A stretch of DNA of 64,000 bases from Argyresthia goedartella (GCA_949825045.1 OX463822.1:33606703-33670702), one strand, 5' to 3'. Positions 46,474 through 54,375 are shown, numbered from the stretch's first letter. Translations and numbers: made by a program. Notes: generated from the sequence alone by a model not told the origin.

Positions 46474-46830
46474 ATGGATCCCTCTGACTTGTGGTTCCAA
46501 CACGCTCAGCCTCAAAATTATGACGACGTTCTGCAAGATTCTACACCCAGTCAAGACACCAAAGAAAAGAAAAAGAAGAAAAAGATGAGATTGGACAGAA
46601 ATAAATTAAATCCGACAGTGTTGTCATCATACGTAATAACAAAGGCCCCGAAAAGACCTCTTCGTTTGATTAAGATAGAAATTTACGACTTAAATGGACC
46701 TCAGACTTGTACAGATGATAGTGTTGTAAGCGTACAGTACGTACAATCGGAAGTAGTAGATGAAATAATGGACTTGTCAGAGAATTTAGTGAATAAAATT
46801 TGTAAAAAAATATGCAATGATTCTATTTAA
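46474..46830 (+). CDS. Small lysine-rich Polinton protein, function unknown
   Basis: 118 aa from ATG 46474 (MDPSDLWFQHAQPQNYDDVL). A Lys tract (KEKKKKKKMRLDRNK) at about 31-45 could be a nuclear localisation or DNA-binding segment. The C-terminal half is mixed beta/helix (RLIKIEIYDLNG, VVDEIMDLSENLVNKICKKI). A good splice acceptor lies just upstream, so the mRNA probably has a spliced leader exon. It is convergent with the minus-strand block. I do not recognise a family; a DNA-condensing or accessory role is only a guess. Confidence 0.6.
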   Translation: MDPSDLWFQHAQPQNYDDVLQDSTPSQDTKEKKKKKKMRLDRNKLNPTVLSSYVITKAPKRPLRLIKIEIYDLNGPQTCTDDSVVSVQYVQSEVVDEIMDLSENLVNKICKKICNDSI

Positions 46831-47012
46831 ATAAATAAAATTCACTATTAATTTATTTTGATGTTTTATTTATGTACTTTAAGTCTTTAACCCTTGTGTA
46901 GTTTAAAGGGATGCTGAAATAAAATCAATAATTTAGGTAAACAAACATTTATTATTAATCATTTTTTAAACTAATCGATAACACATACACTCATAAAACA
47001 AAAGTAAAATAA

Positions 47013-47501
47013 TTACATAGTTATTTGTTTATCTTTAAACCATTTTTTAATACATAATACGTTTCTTAGAGCACAATTGGATTTGTGAGTTATACAACTG
47101 AAATCATTGAGATGTGATTTAAACATCTCAAACAACTGTTTTAAATTTGGACATCCTTTTTCTTCTATGTTTATTATTGCACAGTTCTCACACAATTCTT
47201 TCAACCATTTTACCTTTTCTAAACCTTTAACTATTAAAAGTTTGTTCTCTAGATATGGTTTGATAATACTTTTGAACTGCAGAAAATCAACGTGTCCCTC
47301 ACCCCATCTGTACCCGAGATTGTTTTCAATCCATTGTACACGTTTCTTTTCCACTTCTGATAAATATCGATAAGGATACGGAGGCTTGATGAGAAATACT
47401 TGAGTGTATTCGGCTGTAGCCAACGCAAGTTCTTTAACAATGAAATCATTCTCAGCATTTTTAAAACCTTGTACGTCTACAAATAAAGTTTTTGTATTCA
47501 T
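47013..47501 (-). CDS. Conserved Polinton protein (162 aa), function unknown
   Basis: The ATG at 47501 overlaps the capsid gene stop as ATGA. It starts TLFVDVQGFKNAENDFIVKE and continues with FLIKPPYPYRYLSEVEKKRV and WIENNLGYRWGEG. A Cys/His-rich end has ENCAII...KGCPNL and CITHKSNCALRNVLC. I recall proteins of this pattern in arthropod Polinton-type elements. The DVQGF...KE start is reminiscent of a DEDD/RNase-H-like exonuclease first motif, but later acidic residues are not convincingly placed, so no activity is claimed. It is the last gene of the minus-strand block. Confidence 0.65.
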   Translation of the reverse strand: MNTKTLFVDVQGFKNAENDFIVKELALATAEYTQVFLIKPPYPYRYLSEVEKKRVQWIENNLGYRWGEGHVDFLQFKSIIKPYLENKLLIVKGLEKVKWLKELCENCAIINIEEKGCPNLKQLFEMFKSHLNDFSCITHKSNCALRNVLCIKKWFKDKQITM

Positions 47502-48715
47502 GATAATTTTCTTACAATATTACTTAATGGTTTATATTCAATTAAACATTCATTCAGAATAAGACAATACGCCGACGTTTGATCAGGTATTTCTACTTCA
47601 CTCTCGAGCTCTAGGCGTACATTAACCACCGGTCCAGATTTCAGATTATCGCTTTGTCTTGAACAGTCTATAACAAAAAGAGGAGCCAACTCTTTGAACT
47701 CTTTTGCACTCAACAATGGCTCAGTTCTTCTGCCGTAATAAGACTGCTGAAATCTAACGTATTGCTCGTATAATATAGCAATATTGTCGTTAGTAAAACT
47801 TACGTTCATATTGTCGTACGGAAAGTAGGTTGAGTTTAGATATACTTTTACATCACGCAAATTACAATGATCGAATTGTGACATGTCTTTGTGAGCGTCG
47901 TTTTTGCGATTGGTCTGCAACCCTAGTATAACATATCGTGGTTTTTCAATCTGGGAAGATGTTTTGATTGACCATGTATGCTTTGTAGTTCTTGGCAGCA
48001 AGGGATATTCATACAAATCCCAATTTCTAAATGGTACTTGGATAGATCTATCCTTTTCCAACAATCGTAGAAGATTGATTCTTTCCGCGTCACTCACTTT
48101 TACATGTGGAACTCGCCATATAATTTTATGAATTTTTACGTCTTCTACGACTTCACCGGTATTTAATTTTAGAGCATTCAGGTTTGTGTTACTGCGAAGA
48201 AGAACAAGTTCATGTTTGCAGTTGATTATAACTTTCTTATAATCTTCTGCAAATCCTAGGATGTTACACAGAGGTATCGACGCTGAAAATTTTCCTGATT
48301 GCACGTTTTTCGTGCCATTGATATCCCAACCCCACGCTTTAGACATCTTTGACTCACTATCATTCATAGACAACAGTGACTTCATTGTAGTAGTAATTCC
48401 AGCGTTTTTAACCTTATCTACTTCAACTCCATTCAATTCATAACGAATATCTTGAAAAAAGTATAACAGCGGATTATTTGTAAACTGCACACTAGCAACC
48501 GTTTCCTTTGCAGCGTTCTTCGAAACATTGACGACACCTTCCAAATATAACGTGCTTGCCGATGGGAGTATGTACAGATCTTGTTGATTAATCGGTATAC
48601 GAATTTCATCATTACGATTGAATGTAGTGACATAAGGTTTATACGAATGAATCTCAATACCATCAATGCTATTATCATAGACAGGCGCACTCAAAATATC
48701 TAGAATGTTACTCAT
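47498..48715 (-). CDS. Polinton major capsid protein (double jelly-roll)
   Basis: 405 aa from ATG 48715. It starts MSNILDILSAPVYDNSIDGI, with an early YILPSASTLYLEG strand pair and NNPLLYFFQDIRYELNGVEV. LLEKDRSIQVPFRNWDLYEY follows at about residue 218, then KPRYVILGLQTNRKND and VYLNSTYFPYDN. The ending is a beta-rich VNVRLELESEVEI segment. These blocks match the F54H12.2-like / double jelly-roll family found in arthropod and nematode Polintons, proposed as the hexon of their capsid. Length is typical of that family and no break is seen. It follows the minor capsid gene and overlaps the next gene by start/stop. Confidence 0.85.
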   Translation of the reverse strand: MSNILDILSAPVYDNSIDGIEIHSYKPYVTTFNRNDEIRIPINQQDLYILPSASTLYLEGVVNVSKNAAKETVASVQFTNNPLLYFFQDIRYELNGVEVDKVKNAGITTTMKSLLSMNDSESKMSKAWGWDINGTKNVQSGKFSASIPLCNILGFAEDYKKVIINCKHELVLLRSNTNLNALKLNTGEVVEDVKIHKIIWRVPHVKVSDAERINLLRLLEKDRSIQVPFRNWDLYEYPLLPRTTKHTWSIKTSSQIEKPRYVILGLQTNRKNDAHKDMSQFDHCNLRDVKVYLNSTYFPYDNMNVSFTNDNIAILYEQYVRFQQSYYGRRTEPLLSAKEFKELAPLFVIDCSRQSDNLKSGPVVNVRLELESEVEIPDQTSAYCLILNECLIEYKPLSNIVRKLS

Positions 48716-48851
48716 GATAAAAGTCCAATTTGTTTAAGGAATTTTATATTTTTTGCAGTTAGTTTCTTCTTCTTCCAAGTCCTTTCCTTGTGAGAGATTG
48801 AAGTGTGACTAATCGTTTTTGGTAGTCGTGATAAGTTTTTATTAAAATCAA

Positions 48852-49523
48852 TCATTTTTTCTTAAGGTGTAAATACAGTTGAACTTCTTCACCACGTAAA
48901 TTAATTAAATTATTCTTAATGTCCAATATCCTTACAGTTATGGTGCTTATGTTATTTTGGTTTACGGGAAAATAAATAACGTTCTTTGGTATTTCTATTA
49001 ACCTATAACCTGGTGGAACGTTAGGAGCAAACTCATGTATAATGTGACTTGATATGCCATTTATATATGATCCACTCACTATATCACATTCTATTCTCAC
49101 CACAGTTGTTGAAAGCATATTAACAGGATATTGTGATTCGTGTAATATATTAGCTTCAAGCGGTTGATTACCAAATCCTAACAAATTTCCTAGACTATTT
49201 TCTTTCTCAAAATGAATAGCTTTGTTGCTGATAATGTACGTTTTCAATGTATTATTGTTGCATGATAAATTAAAGTTGATGTCTTGCAATTTTCCTTTCA
49301 GGTAGTCGTTTATATCTTGCAATTCGTATGTTCCTTCAGGAATTTCAATAACATCATTTTCACCGTAATAAAACTTGTTATTTGTACTATCAACGTTTGG
49401 AATTGAATTAAAGGTAGATAGGTATAGCAGAGCGCACTCATATTCTCCCTCTAGTTGTAATGTAGGAGAATAATTCGTAATTAAAAGCGACGTATTGCCT
49501 GTTATTGATAGGGTGAATGACAT
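48852..49523 (-). CDS. Polinton minor capsid protein (penton-like, single jelly-roll)
   Basis: 223 aa from ATG 49523 (MSFTLSITGNTSLLITNYSP). I chose this start because the family normally begins with MSFTL. An in-frame ATG at 49553 shares its A with the protease stop (TGATG) and would add ten residues. Family features are LEGEYECALLYLSTFNSIPN, NNKFYYGENDVIEIPEGTYE, the LLGFGNQ loop and a beta-rich end with NLRGEEVQLYLHL. Such proteins form the pentameric vertices in Polinton and related capsids. It is followed by the major capsid gene after 136 bp. Confidence 0.8.
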   Translation of the reverse strand: MSFTLSITGNTSLLITNYSPTLQLEGEYECALLYLSTFNSIPNVDSTNNKFYYGENDVIEIPEGTYELQDINDYLKGKLQDINFNLSCNNNTLKTYIISNKAIHFEKENSLGNLLGFGNQPLEANILHESQYPVNMLSTTVVRIECDIVSGSYINGISSHIIHEFAPNVPPGYRLIEIPKNVIYFPVNQNNISTITVRILDIKNNLINLRGEEVQLYLHLKKK

Positions 49524-49552
49524 TTTAACAATGGTGAAAATAAACGCTAACA

Positions 49553-49930
49553 TCAATACTTTATATGTTTATTCCAAAAATCTTGCAAGTACTTTAAACA
49601 TAAATGTCCACAGTTCACACTTTCATAAGTCTGATATCGAGTATAATTGTAATACAAATTAGGAGTATTGAGATATTTCACAACTTCTACCGGCGGCTTC
49701 AAGTTTCCAAAGCTGTCAAAATATTCATAATAGTCTTTCAGTTTTATGTAGGCTACCCAGTGTGTTCCGGCATTGTGCGAATCGTCTAAATTTATAATAC
49801 CACATTCTATACTTCTTGGTTTTCGTGGTAAAGCATCTTTCATGTAAACTCCACGAAAATATGGTATTTCTCTAGCATATTCGATGATATCTAAATTGGT
49901 CAGAGCACGCTTAGGCAGCCTGTTTATTAG
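49553..49930 (-). CDS. Polinton maturation protease (adenain-like), probably made by -1 frameshifting
   Basis: The first ATG (49843) would give 96 aa with all catalytic residues: H28 (GTHWVAY), D43 (YFDSFG), Q71 and C78 (NCGHLC), with the adenain Q-to-C spacing of seven. The family's conserved N-terminal block (LTNLDIIEYA...FRGVY) lies upstream of that ATG in the same frame, without any ATG back to a stop at 49942-49940. That frame is -1 relative to the PLA2-like gene, which ends in the heptamer A AAA AAC (49936-49930) directly before its TAA. I therefore annotate the frame from the slip site. The protease should cleave capsid and core proteins in the particle. Use of the internal ATG would remove about 29 conserved residues. 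Confidence 0.8.
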   Translation of the reverse strand, partial: LINRLPKRALTNLDIIEYAREIPYFRGVYMKDALPRKPRSIECGIINLDDSHNAGTHWVAYIKLKDYYEYFDSFGNLKPPVEVVKYLNTPNLYYNYTRYQTYESVNCGHLCLKYLQDFWNKHIKY

Positions 49931-50658
49931 TTTTTTGATTTAATAAACAAGCCACTACCTTTTTTGTAAGGTTTGATGTATAAGCCTCGACCCACTGAAA
50001 TTGATTCCATCTTTTGATTGTGACGTTTTGATTCTCGCAAACTTTCTTGAGCAGCTTTATAATCATTAACACTTTTTGCTATTCCAGCTGCCCCTCCAGC
50101 AAGACTTCCTAAAGCAGACAACCCAGCAAAGATAGGTATTAAAGGAAGAAATCCTCCACTTTTAGGGAGAGGAATAATTCGTGGTATCCTTATGTTGTGT
50201 TTGGTATCTACATCAATTAACTTTTTGGCGACCGCATAAGCAACTTTAATAGCACTATTACTATTTTTTGGTTTTAATTTCTGAAGATGACCTTTTATTT
50301 TAGATACCATATCTTTAAAACGTCGTACCCCAGACCCGGTTTTAAGTTTTGTCTTCATGACTTTATTAACCAACCAAGAAGCTATCTTTTCACCACGCTT
50401 AGCGTCTTTTGATCGTAGTCTCTGTTTTGTCATATTCAGTAAATCCAAATCAGCTTTATGTCGGTTTTCTAAATCAGAGAATTTCGTATACGCTATGTCG
50501 TGATGCATACATGCGTTGTCCAATAGATTGATGCCCTTATCTCCACGTGCTAGACGCTTCACCAGCTTTGTTCCAGGACCACAATAATTATAGCCAGGTA
50601 GATGTAGCTCGATCGGTAAATTATTGATAAAACTGTTAATAAGACCTCCGCCATGCAT
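49927..50658 (-). CDS. PLA2 / adenovirus pVI-like minor virion protein
   Basis: 243 aa from ATG 50658. Residues 20-60 are a parvovirus-VP1-type phospholipase A2 core: the calcium loop YNYCGPG (24-29 region) and NACMHHDIAY with the catalytic H53-D54 pair. A basic middle (70-135) follows. 165-195 is a Gly/Ala/Leu-rich hydrophobic segment (SGGFLPLIPIFAGLSALG), then an amphipathic helix and a basic end. This resembles a membrane-lytic or core protein such as adenovirus pVI or pX. The start MHGGG fits the adenain cleavage rule (M/L/I-x-G-G then any residue). It starts 26 bp after the integrase gene and is probably extended into the protease frame by -1 frameshifting. Confidence 0.75.
   Translation of the reverse strand: MHGGGLINSFINNLPIELHLPGYNYCGPGTKLVKRLARGDKGINLLDNACMHHDIAYTKFSDLENRHKADLDLLNMTKQRLRSKDAKRGEKIASWLVNKVMKTKLKTGSGVRRFKDMVSKIKGHLQKLKPKNSNSAIKVAYAVAKKLIDVDTKHNIRIPRIIPLPKSGGFLPLIPIFAGLSALGSLAGGAAGIAKSVNDYKAAQESLRESKRHNQKMESISVGRGLYIKPYKKGSGLFIKSKN
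49930..49936 (-). other. Candidate -1 ribosomal frameshift site, A AAA AAC
   Basis: In the zero frame of the PLA2-like gene the last codons are TCA AAA AAC TAA, so the heptamer has the exact X XXY YYZ phasing of canonical -1 sites. Slipping one base back enters the protease frame, which is closed upstream by a stop at 49942-49940. Only 13 nt are therefore available for the shift and they contain this heptamer. No obvious stable pseudoknot was found by eye downstream; the TAA follows immediately. Confidence 0.7.
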
Positions 50659-50684
50659 TACTGATAATAGACTAAGGTTATAGT

Positions 50685-51614
50685 TTATACCATTGCCTTT
50701 TTATCGATCCAACTATTTTGAGTTTCATCTAAACCTAACCATTTTACAAACAACTTATTCCCTTTTTTTCTTATGACTTTTTCAATTAAATATACATCAG
50801 GATATTTGGTCTTCTGGAGTTCTTGATCATAAAAACTTCCTAAAATCGGTTGACGACGACTATCTTCAATCAAATAAGTAACAGGAATCGTGTTGTTTAC
50901 CTTCTTGATAAGAAATATTTCTGTCGACCAATTAGGCGTATAGCCTTTTTTAAAACAGCTTTTGTATTTACTTATTCTTACGTTATCGCCAACACAAAAT
51001 TTAGGTTTCTTAACGTGATTAGTTTTACTCTGGAACTTTTTGATATTGTCTAATACTTTGCTTGCATTTAACTTTGTTACTTTTGCAGGCTCCTCTTGCG
51101 TAACACGATGTTTTGTATGATTGTAAGAATGAACTACACTTTCTAATGGTTTACCTAGCCACTTGTAACTACCTTTAAAAGAAAAATTCTTATAGAGATG
51201 TGCTTTTAATGTTCTGATTAATCTTTCCACTATGGATGCTTTTTTAACTGAATATGTAGAATAGTGATTTATTTTGTAGGTTTTCATTAGTCTTTTGAAT
51301 TCATCGTTGTAGAATTCAGTTCCCATATCTGTTTGTAGATTATTTGGTTGTCTTCTACTTTTCTGCAAGATGCTTTCGAAGACTTGACACATTTCTTGTT
51401 TAGATTTAGTTTTAAGAGGTACAGCCCACGCATATTTTGAGAAGCAATCAATAACGACAAGAATAAACTTATAACCTTTATTATAAATTTTCAATGAAAT
51501 AACATCTATCAAATCTGCCTGCCACAAATCATCAATTCCTTTGAGAAGCACTGATCGACGAGAAAAATTTTTTCTTGCATTTTTATGTATTTCGTTTACC
51601 ACCTGCTGCTTCAT
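50685..51614 (-). CDS. Polinton integrase (retroviral type) with C-terminal chromodomain
   Basis: 309 aa from ATG 51614, with A at -3. The rve core has D34 (LWQADLIDV), D96 (LQTDMGTEFYN) and E130 (KKASIVERLIRTLKA), the DDE triad. The middle matches insect Polinton integrases (SYKWLGKPLESVVHSYNHTK, KFCVGDNVRISKYK, FKKGYTPNWSTEIF). A chromodomain-like end (YPDVYLIEKVIRKKGNKLFV, KWLGLDETQNSWID) could direct the enzyme to modified histones. It catalyses strand transfer of the element ends, giving the 6-bp duplication. Its first 32 nt overlap the end of the 118-aa gene. There is no canonical HHCC zinc domain in this frame; the protein may be short at the N-terminus. Confidence 0.92.
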   Translation of the reverse strand: MKQQVVNEIHKNARKNFSRRSVLLKGIDDLWQADLIDVISLKIYNKGYKFILVVIDCFSKYAWAVPLKTKSKQEMCQVFESILQKSRRQPNNLQTDMGTEFYNDEFKRLMKTYKINHYSTYSVKKASIVERLIRTLKAHLYKNFSFKGSYKWLGKPLESVVHSYNHTKHRVTQEEPAKVTKLNASKVLDNIKKFQSKTNHVKKPKFCVGDNVRISKYKSCFKKGYTPNWSTEIFLIKKVNNTIPVTYLIEDSRRQPILGSFYDQELQKTKYPDVYLIEKVIRKKGNKLFVKWLGLDETQNSWIDKKAMV

Positions 51615-51939
51615 CTTTGTTCAACGATTTAATGATATTATCTAATTCACTCCTCGTATAAACATCCTTTATAAAGTTATTCAGCACTCCTTGTATATCT
51701 TTAATTGCTTCGTTCAGTAGAAATTGACAATCTTCCCGTAAATCTTTACTCTTCATATCAACGTACTCCTTGTTTACGGCGTCGTCTGACTCTTGTGGTG
51801 CCTTTAAACCTTTTAATCGTGACGACTGAAGATCAAAAAGTCCTTCTTCGTTTTTGGTCAACGCATTGTCAGTAAAATCAAACAATTCAGATAAACGTAA
51901 ACGTTTATGAACATGGTGACCGAATTTATCAATATTCAT
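51583..51939 (-). CDS. 118-aa Polinton protein with tail-fibre-like motif
   Basis: ATG 51939 opens MNIDKFGHHVHKRLRLSELF. Residues about 42-62 read LKGLKAPQESDDAVNKEYVD, which strongly resembles the 'L..V..P...tDAVNKqYVD' motif of phage tail fibres and trimeric coiled-coil adhesins. The rest is helical (LREDCQFLLNEAIKDIQGVL, VYTRSELDNIIKSL), fitting a trimeric stalk. It overlaps the integrase start by 32 nt in another frame. Function as a virion fibre or fibre anchor is inference; it could be an unrelated coiled-coil protein. Confidence 0.6.
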   Translation of the reverse strand: MNIDKFGHHVHKRLRLSELFDFTDNALTKNEEGLFDLQSSRLKGLKAPQESDDAVNKEYVDMKSKDLREDCQFLLNEAIKDIQGVLNNFIKDVYTRSELDNIIKSLNKDEAAGGKRNT

Positions 51940-52020
51940 AGTACTGAGGTAGATTACCCTAGTTATTTGTAGAGAGTTGAAGATGAAGTGCTCAAAATAA
52001 TTTAAGTATGATTATTTATT

Positions 52021-52995
52021 CTAACCAAGCAAACCACTTTCTTTGAGTTCTTCTATGATGGATATTATTTCATTATCAAGTCCAGTGTTTCCAGCGTCAC
52101 GAGATGCTATAAGTAGTTTTAACCTATCCACTAGCTCATTTGGATCATCCCAGTAGACATAGTCTATATTTTTCTTCCATTTTTTTAGTACAGGTAAACC
52201 TGAACCTTGAACCTGATTGCTTTCACTATTGTCATGTTTATTAAATAGCGGTTTAATAATGTTTAAGTATTTTATTCCTTTGTTGCTTTTTACTGGTTTA
52301 TTTGAGTCGTAATCTCGCCTATGTGCATTTGTCTCCAACAGCATTAACTTGTAATTTGCCAAGTCTTCCTTTGTTATATCTGCCAAGTCTGGTAATTTTT
52401 TGGTTAGCAATTCCATCAAGCCTCGAGTCTTATTGTAATCAGATGTTCCTATTGTAATGGTTTTATCGGTGATATTTACATTCGCTGAGCCCATCAAAAG
52501 TTTTCCTCTTTCGACTCTTACTCCAAAAGGAGTATTCTTTAAATACTCCGATGTAAGCGACCATGATGAACAATTTTGGTTCTGAGTGTTTGCATCAGAC
52601 TCAATCGAATTTTGAGATATATCAGATTCTTGTCCTTCATTAAAGTCGTTGTCAGAATCTTCGCCTTCCATTTCCGCTGCACGATCTAAGCTATGAGTAG
52701 GTGTCATAAATTGATCAGAACGTCTTATATTTCGTAAAGTGTCATCGGCTGCACTCCGGTCAATGGAATCGTCGATTTCATTTTCAAATTTCGTCTCTCC
52801 ATTTTTGATAGGACATGTTGTTTCTTTGCTCTCTGTTTGCCTCATAGCATCAGTAATTTTATTAAGGGGGCTAAGAACTGGTTTGAACACGTTTCCTATA
52901 GCTCTTTCATATTCTGATTCAACGTTACGCATTTTTTTAAACTTTTTCTTTACTGCTTCGGCAGCAGTTACGATTTCCTTTAAGTTATTTTCCAT
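52021..52995 (-). CDS. Conserved Polinton protein (324 aa) of unknown function
   Basis: The start was chosen at ATG 52995 (MENNLKEIVTAAEAVKKKFK), which begins a conserved helical segment; the frame is open back to the ATPase stop. Residues about 70-150 are acidic and Ser-rich, probably disordered (SDNDFNEGQESDISQNSIES). The final block DYVYWDDPNELVDRLKLLIA followed by NEIISIIEELKESGLL is one I recall from many arthropod Polinton-type elements. The position between ATPase and integrase is typical of a virion or scaffold protein, but the role is not known. Confidence 0.75.
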   Translation of the reverse strand: MENNLKEIVTAAEAVKKKFKKMRNVESEYERAIGNVFKPVLSPLNKITDAMRQTESKETTCPIKNGETKFENEIDDSIDRSAADDTLRNIRRSDQFMTPTHSLDRAAEMEGEDSDNDFNEGQESDISQNSIESDANTQNQNCSSWSLTSEYLKNTPFGVRVERGKLLMGSANVNITDKTITIGTSDYNKTRGLMELLTKKLPDLADITKEDLANYKLMLLETNAHRRDYDSNKPVKSNKGIKYLNIIKPLFNKHDNSESNQVQGSGLPVLKKWKKNIDYVYWDDPNELVDRLKLLIASRDAGNTGLDNEIISIIEELKESGLLG

Positions 52996-53079
52996 ATCTA
53001 AATAATATCTTGTATGCTCGTCCTCTTCTAAGCTAAGTGCTAAGCTATCGAATAAAACAGCATTTATATATACTTTCAC

Positions 53080-53766
53080 TCAGGTAAAAACGACGAACGT
53101 GTCAAACTGTTTACGATAGCACCCTTTATTTTTTTCACAATCTTTGTTTATGACCAAGTAGCTATAAGAATCGTTCCATATTTTTGAACACATTTCTCGA
53201 AATTCGTTCCATGTCATATCCGTGTTAACATGTTCATCATATATATGTCGTAAATTAATGTCATCTTGTTTAAAAAGTACAAGTAGGTTTGCATTGTCTC
53301 TAACAAGTTGTTTGGGTATTTTAGTATAAGTCTGGTTTAAATAAAAACAATCAATATTTTTGTGTCTGCCCATTGCGAAATAATCACGCATGTTGTTTTG
53401 ATTTTCACATGAGACATCATCAAATATAATTACTGAGTTTGATTGCGCTTCCTCCGTGCTGAGTACTTGCTGATTAGCATGGAATTTAAAGAACGATATA
53501 CTCGGAACTAAACTTAAGACCTTCTCAAGAAATTCGTATTTTGGTTGATGTAAGGTTTTTGAATAAACGTAAATATTCTGGAAGTGGAGCCCGTTTTCAT
53601 GTAATAGAAGACCGACCATCAGATTCGTTTTCCCGCAGTTTGACGGCCCGCATATCAGACATCGTATGGAATTTGGTAACAGGTTACCATGGCGAAGTAT
53701 TTTAGTTGAGTCAGAAGTACATAATTTATCTAAGTGTAATGTACTTTTTTGTTTTAAAAATTTCAT
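53080..53766 (-). CDS. Polinton genome-packaging ATPase (FtsK-HerA, A32-like)
   Basis: 228 aa from ATG 53766; the seven codons upstream start with GTG and are unlikely coding. Walker A is GPSNCGKT (40-47), Walker B VIIFDDV (112-118), followed by a polar sensor in YLNQTYTKIPKQLVRDN. Such ATPases pump the replicated linear DNA into preformed capsids. Intact and of normal length. It is the first gene of the minus-strand block, 133 bp from the right terminal repeat, so the promoter of the block is expected at 53767-53900. Its TGA stop is followed in the same frame by the open leader of the next gene. Confidence 0.92.
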   Translation of the reverse strand: MKFLKQKSTLHLDKLCTSDSTKILRHGNLLPNSIRCLICGPSNCGKTNLMVGLLLHENGLHFQNIYVYSKTLHQPKYEFLEKVLSLVPSISFFKFHANQQVLSTEEAQSNSVIIFDDVSCENQNNMRDYFAMGRHKNIDCFYLNQTYTKIPKQLVRDNANLLVLFKQDDINLRHIYDEHVNTDMTWNEFREMCSKIWNDSYSYLVINKDCEKNKGCYRKQFDTFVVFT

Positions 53767-53898
53767 ATTGAAATCGGTATGATTCACTTGGAAATCTGCA
53801 TAAGACTACAAATATTTCGAATATTAATAACATTATATTGTGTAGCAGCCTGGTTCTGGATCAAGAATCATCCGACCCCGAACTTAGGCTCTACGTCG

Positions 53899-54113
53899 TG
53901 AAATGAATTTGAACTGTCAATAGGTTTTTCGATCCATCTGTCGATAGGTTTTCGATCCATCTGTCGAGCCCGTAGGCCCGAACGATCGTGAAATGAATTT
54001 GAACTGTCAATAGGTTTTTCGATCCATCTGTCGATAGGTTTTTCGATCCATCTGTCGAGCCCGTAGGCCCGAACGATCGTGAAGTGAATTTAAACTGTCA
54101 TTATCTACCTACT
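53899..54113. repeat. Right terminal inverted repeat of the Polinton
   Basis: Complement of 38260-38474 over 215 bp; I found no difference on reading, including the unit-specific AAAACC/AAAAACC length variation. Ends ...CTACCTACT directly before AATGGC. Confidence 0.95.
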
Positions 54114-54375
54114 AATGGCAAATCCTAATTTTATAAAACTTTGTGTGCATGAATTAGACAACATTTAGCTCTAACAAATTTGATTTAAGTTTTGAAAAGT
54201 GTCAGCTGTAAAATAAAATACGAATCTTATCATGAAAATGGATGACATTTAGGACGAACTGATTCTGCAGATTAAATTTTAATTATAAAACTGGAAATTA
54301 AAAGAAAAAAAAAATATGTAAATGGAAAACATTAAAATTAACTTTGAAACAAAGAAAAAATAATGGAAATAACTA

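Larger units (their letters stand above)
38254..54119. mobile_element. Complete Polinton/Maverick transposon with 6-bp target duplication
   Basis: The element is 38260-54113 (15,854 bp). It begins AGTAGGTAGATAATGACAG and ends with the exact complement ...CTACCTACT; AATGGC lies directly outside both ends (38254-38259 and 54114-54119). AG...CT termini, a 6-bp duplication and ~16 kb length are the defining Polinton traits. Contents include family B polymerase, integrase, packaging ATPase, cysteine protease, and major and minor capsid proteins. No frame break was found in the conserved genes, and the two 215-bp ends show no difference on reading, so insertion was recent. Such elements form one continuum with the adintoviruses; this one could in principle make particles. 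Confidence 0.97.

Noticed and set aside
46242..46487. Basic 81-aa frame before the lysine-rich Polinton gene
   Set aside because: It starts with GTG, contains plausible splice sites and has no family resemblance; more likely leader and intron.
52996..53079. Longer 352-aa version of the 324-aa Polinton protein starting at GTG 53079
   Set aside because: No ATG in the first 28 codons; the family-conserved helix begins at ATG 52995. Kept only as a readthrough note.
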